Source: Taishania sp045629585
Lineage (GTDB): Bacteria; Bacteroidota; Bacteroidia; Flavobacteriales_D; Crocinitomicaceae
Direction of reading: 5' to 3'
DNA length: 32,359 nucleotides
Assembly: GCA_045629585.1 (NCBI GenBank)
Contig: JAZQRM010000006.1
Span: 1-32,359, forward strand
Below, piece by piece: positions 32,292 to 32,359 of the stretch. The notes beneath the pieces were generated by a model that saw nothing but the letters and a program-made list of their open reading frames with translations, did not search any database and was not told where the DNA came from. The number at the start of each line of letters is the position of its first letter. The first letter of the stretch is position 1. Position numbers and translations under genes: made by a program.

Positions 32292-32359
32292 GATTCCGTA
32301 GCTCAGCTGGTAGAGCAATACACTTTTAATGTATGGGTCCTGGGTTCGAATCCCAGCGG
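32292..32359 (+). tRNA. tRNA-Lys (anticodon TTT), cut by the window end
   Basis: Acceptor GATTCCG, D arm GCTCAGCTGGTAGAGC, anticodon stem ATACA/TGTAT around CTTTTAA (anticodon TTT), T arm CTGGG/CCCAG around TTCGAAT. The sequence stops after CGG of the 3' acceptor strand, so the last few bases (pairing with the first four of the tRNA, plus the discriminator) lie outside the window. Other tRNA genes may follow. Confidence 0.95.

Overview
The window looks like core chromosome of a low-GC member of the Bacteroidota, most likely a flavobacterium-type organism. Evidence seen directly: promoters of the Bacteroidota type (TTG/TTTG, about 19 bases, then TAnnTTTG), no Shine-Dalgarno sequences before the genes, two proteins with type IX secretion C-terminal sorting domains, many lipoproteins, a PorE-like TPR/WD40/OmpA protein, the alternative GlmU-like protein and a DUF2795 protein. 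I cannot assign a genus. No phage, insertion sequence, CRISPR array or integration site was found.

Layout, left to right. 1-594: tRNA-Asp on the minus strand with its promoter and terminator. 595-3863 (minus): TatD-like hydrolase, tcdA and an M1 peptidase lipoprotein, probably one operon. 3936-7305 (plus): two tandem POT peptide transporters, each followed by a terminator. 7453-9935 (minus): a PorE-like OmpA protein followed by two tiny paralogous cysteine-rich lipoproteins. 10075-12507 (minus): lon. 12634-15281 (minus): a sodium:solute symporter whose stop codon overlaps the start of a GlmU-like protein. 15431-17642 (plus): a lipoprotein and two paralogous T9SS-sorted proteins, the second with a 12-unit Pro-Asn-Asp repeat. 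17697-21893 (minus): a Crp-family regulator, then TolC, HlyD and ABC-2 permease genes with no ATPase. 21949-22410 (plus): an unrecognised gene broken by one in-frame TAA. 22428-24751 (minus): mltF-like gene and miaA. 24752-25195: a 444-base stretch without a gene. 25196-26023 (minus): DUF2795 gene and acpH-like gene. 26119-30863 (minus): transglutaminase-like protein, M61 peptidase, a receiver/adenylate cyclase/HD fusion, and a PduO-type cobalamin adenosyltransferase, tightly packed. 31003-32074: a four-helix membrane protein converging on and overlapping aroK. 32292 to the right edge: tRNA-Lys, cut by the window end.

Common themes are peptide turnover (M1, M61, Lon and two oligopeptide transporters), envelope maintenance (MltF-like, OmpA, efflux, T9SS cargo) and tRNA modification (tcdA, miaA). 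The points most worth a second look are: the cyclase fusion whose receiver domain has lost its phospho-acceptor Asp and its conserved Lys; near-consensus promoter boxes lying only 3-5 bases before the ATG of several genes, suggesting leaderless mRNAs; the single-stop pseudogene beside miaA; and the T9SS paralog pair with a recently expanding minisatellite and an intergenic hairpin. Nothing here is convincingly a wholly new multi-gene system.
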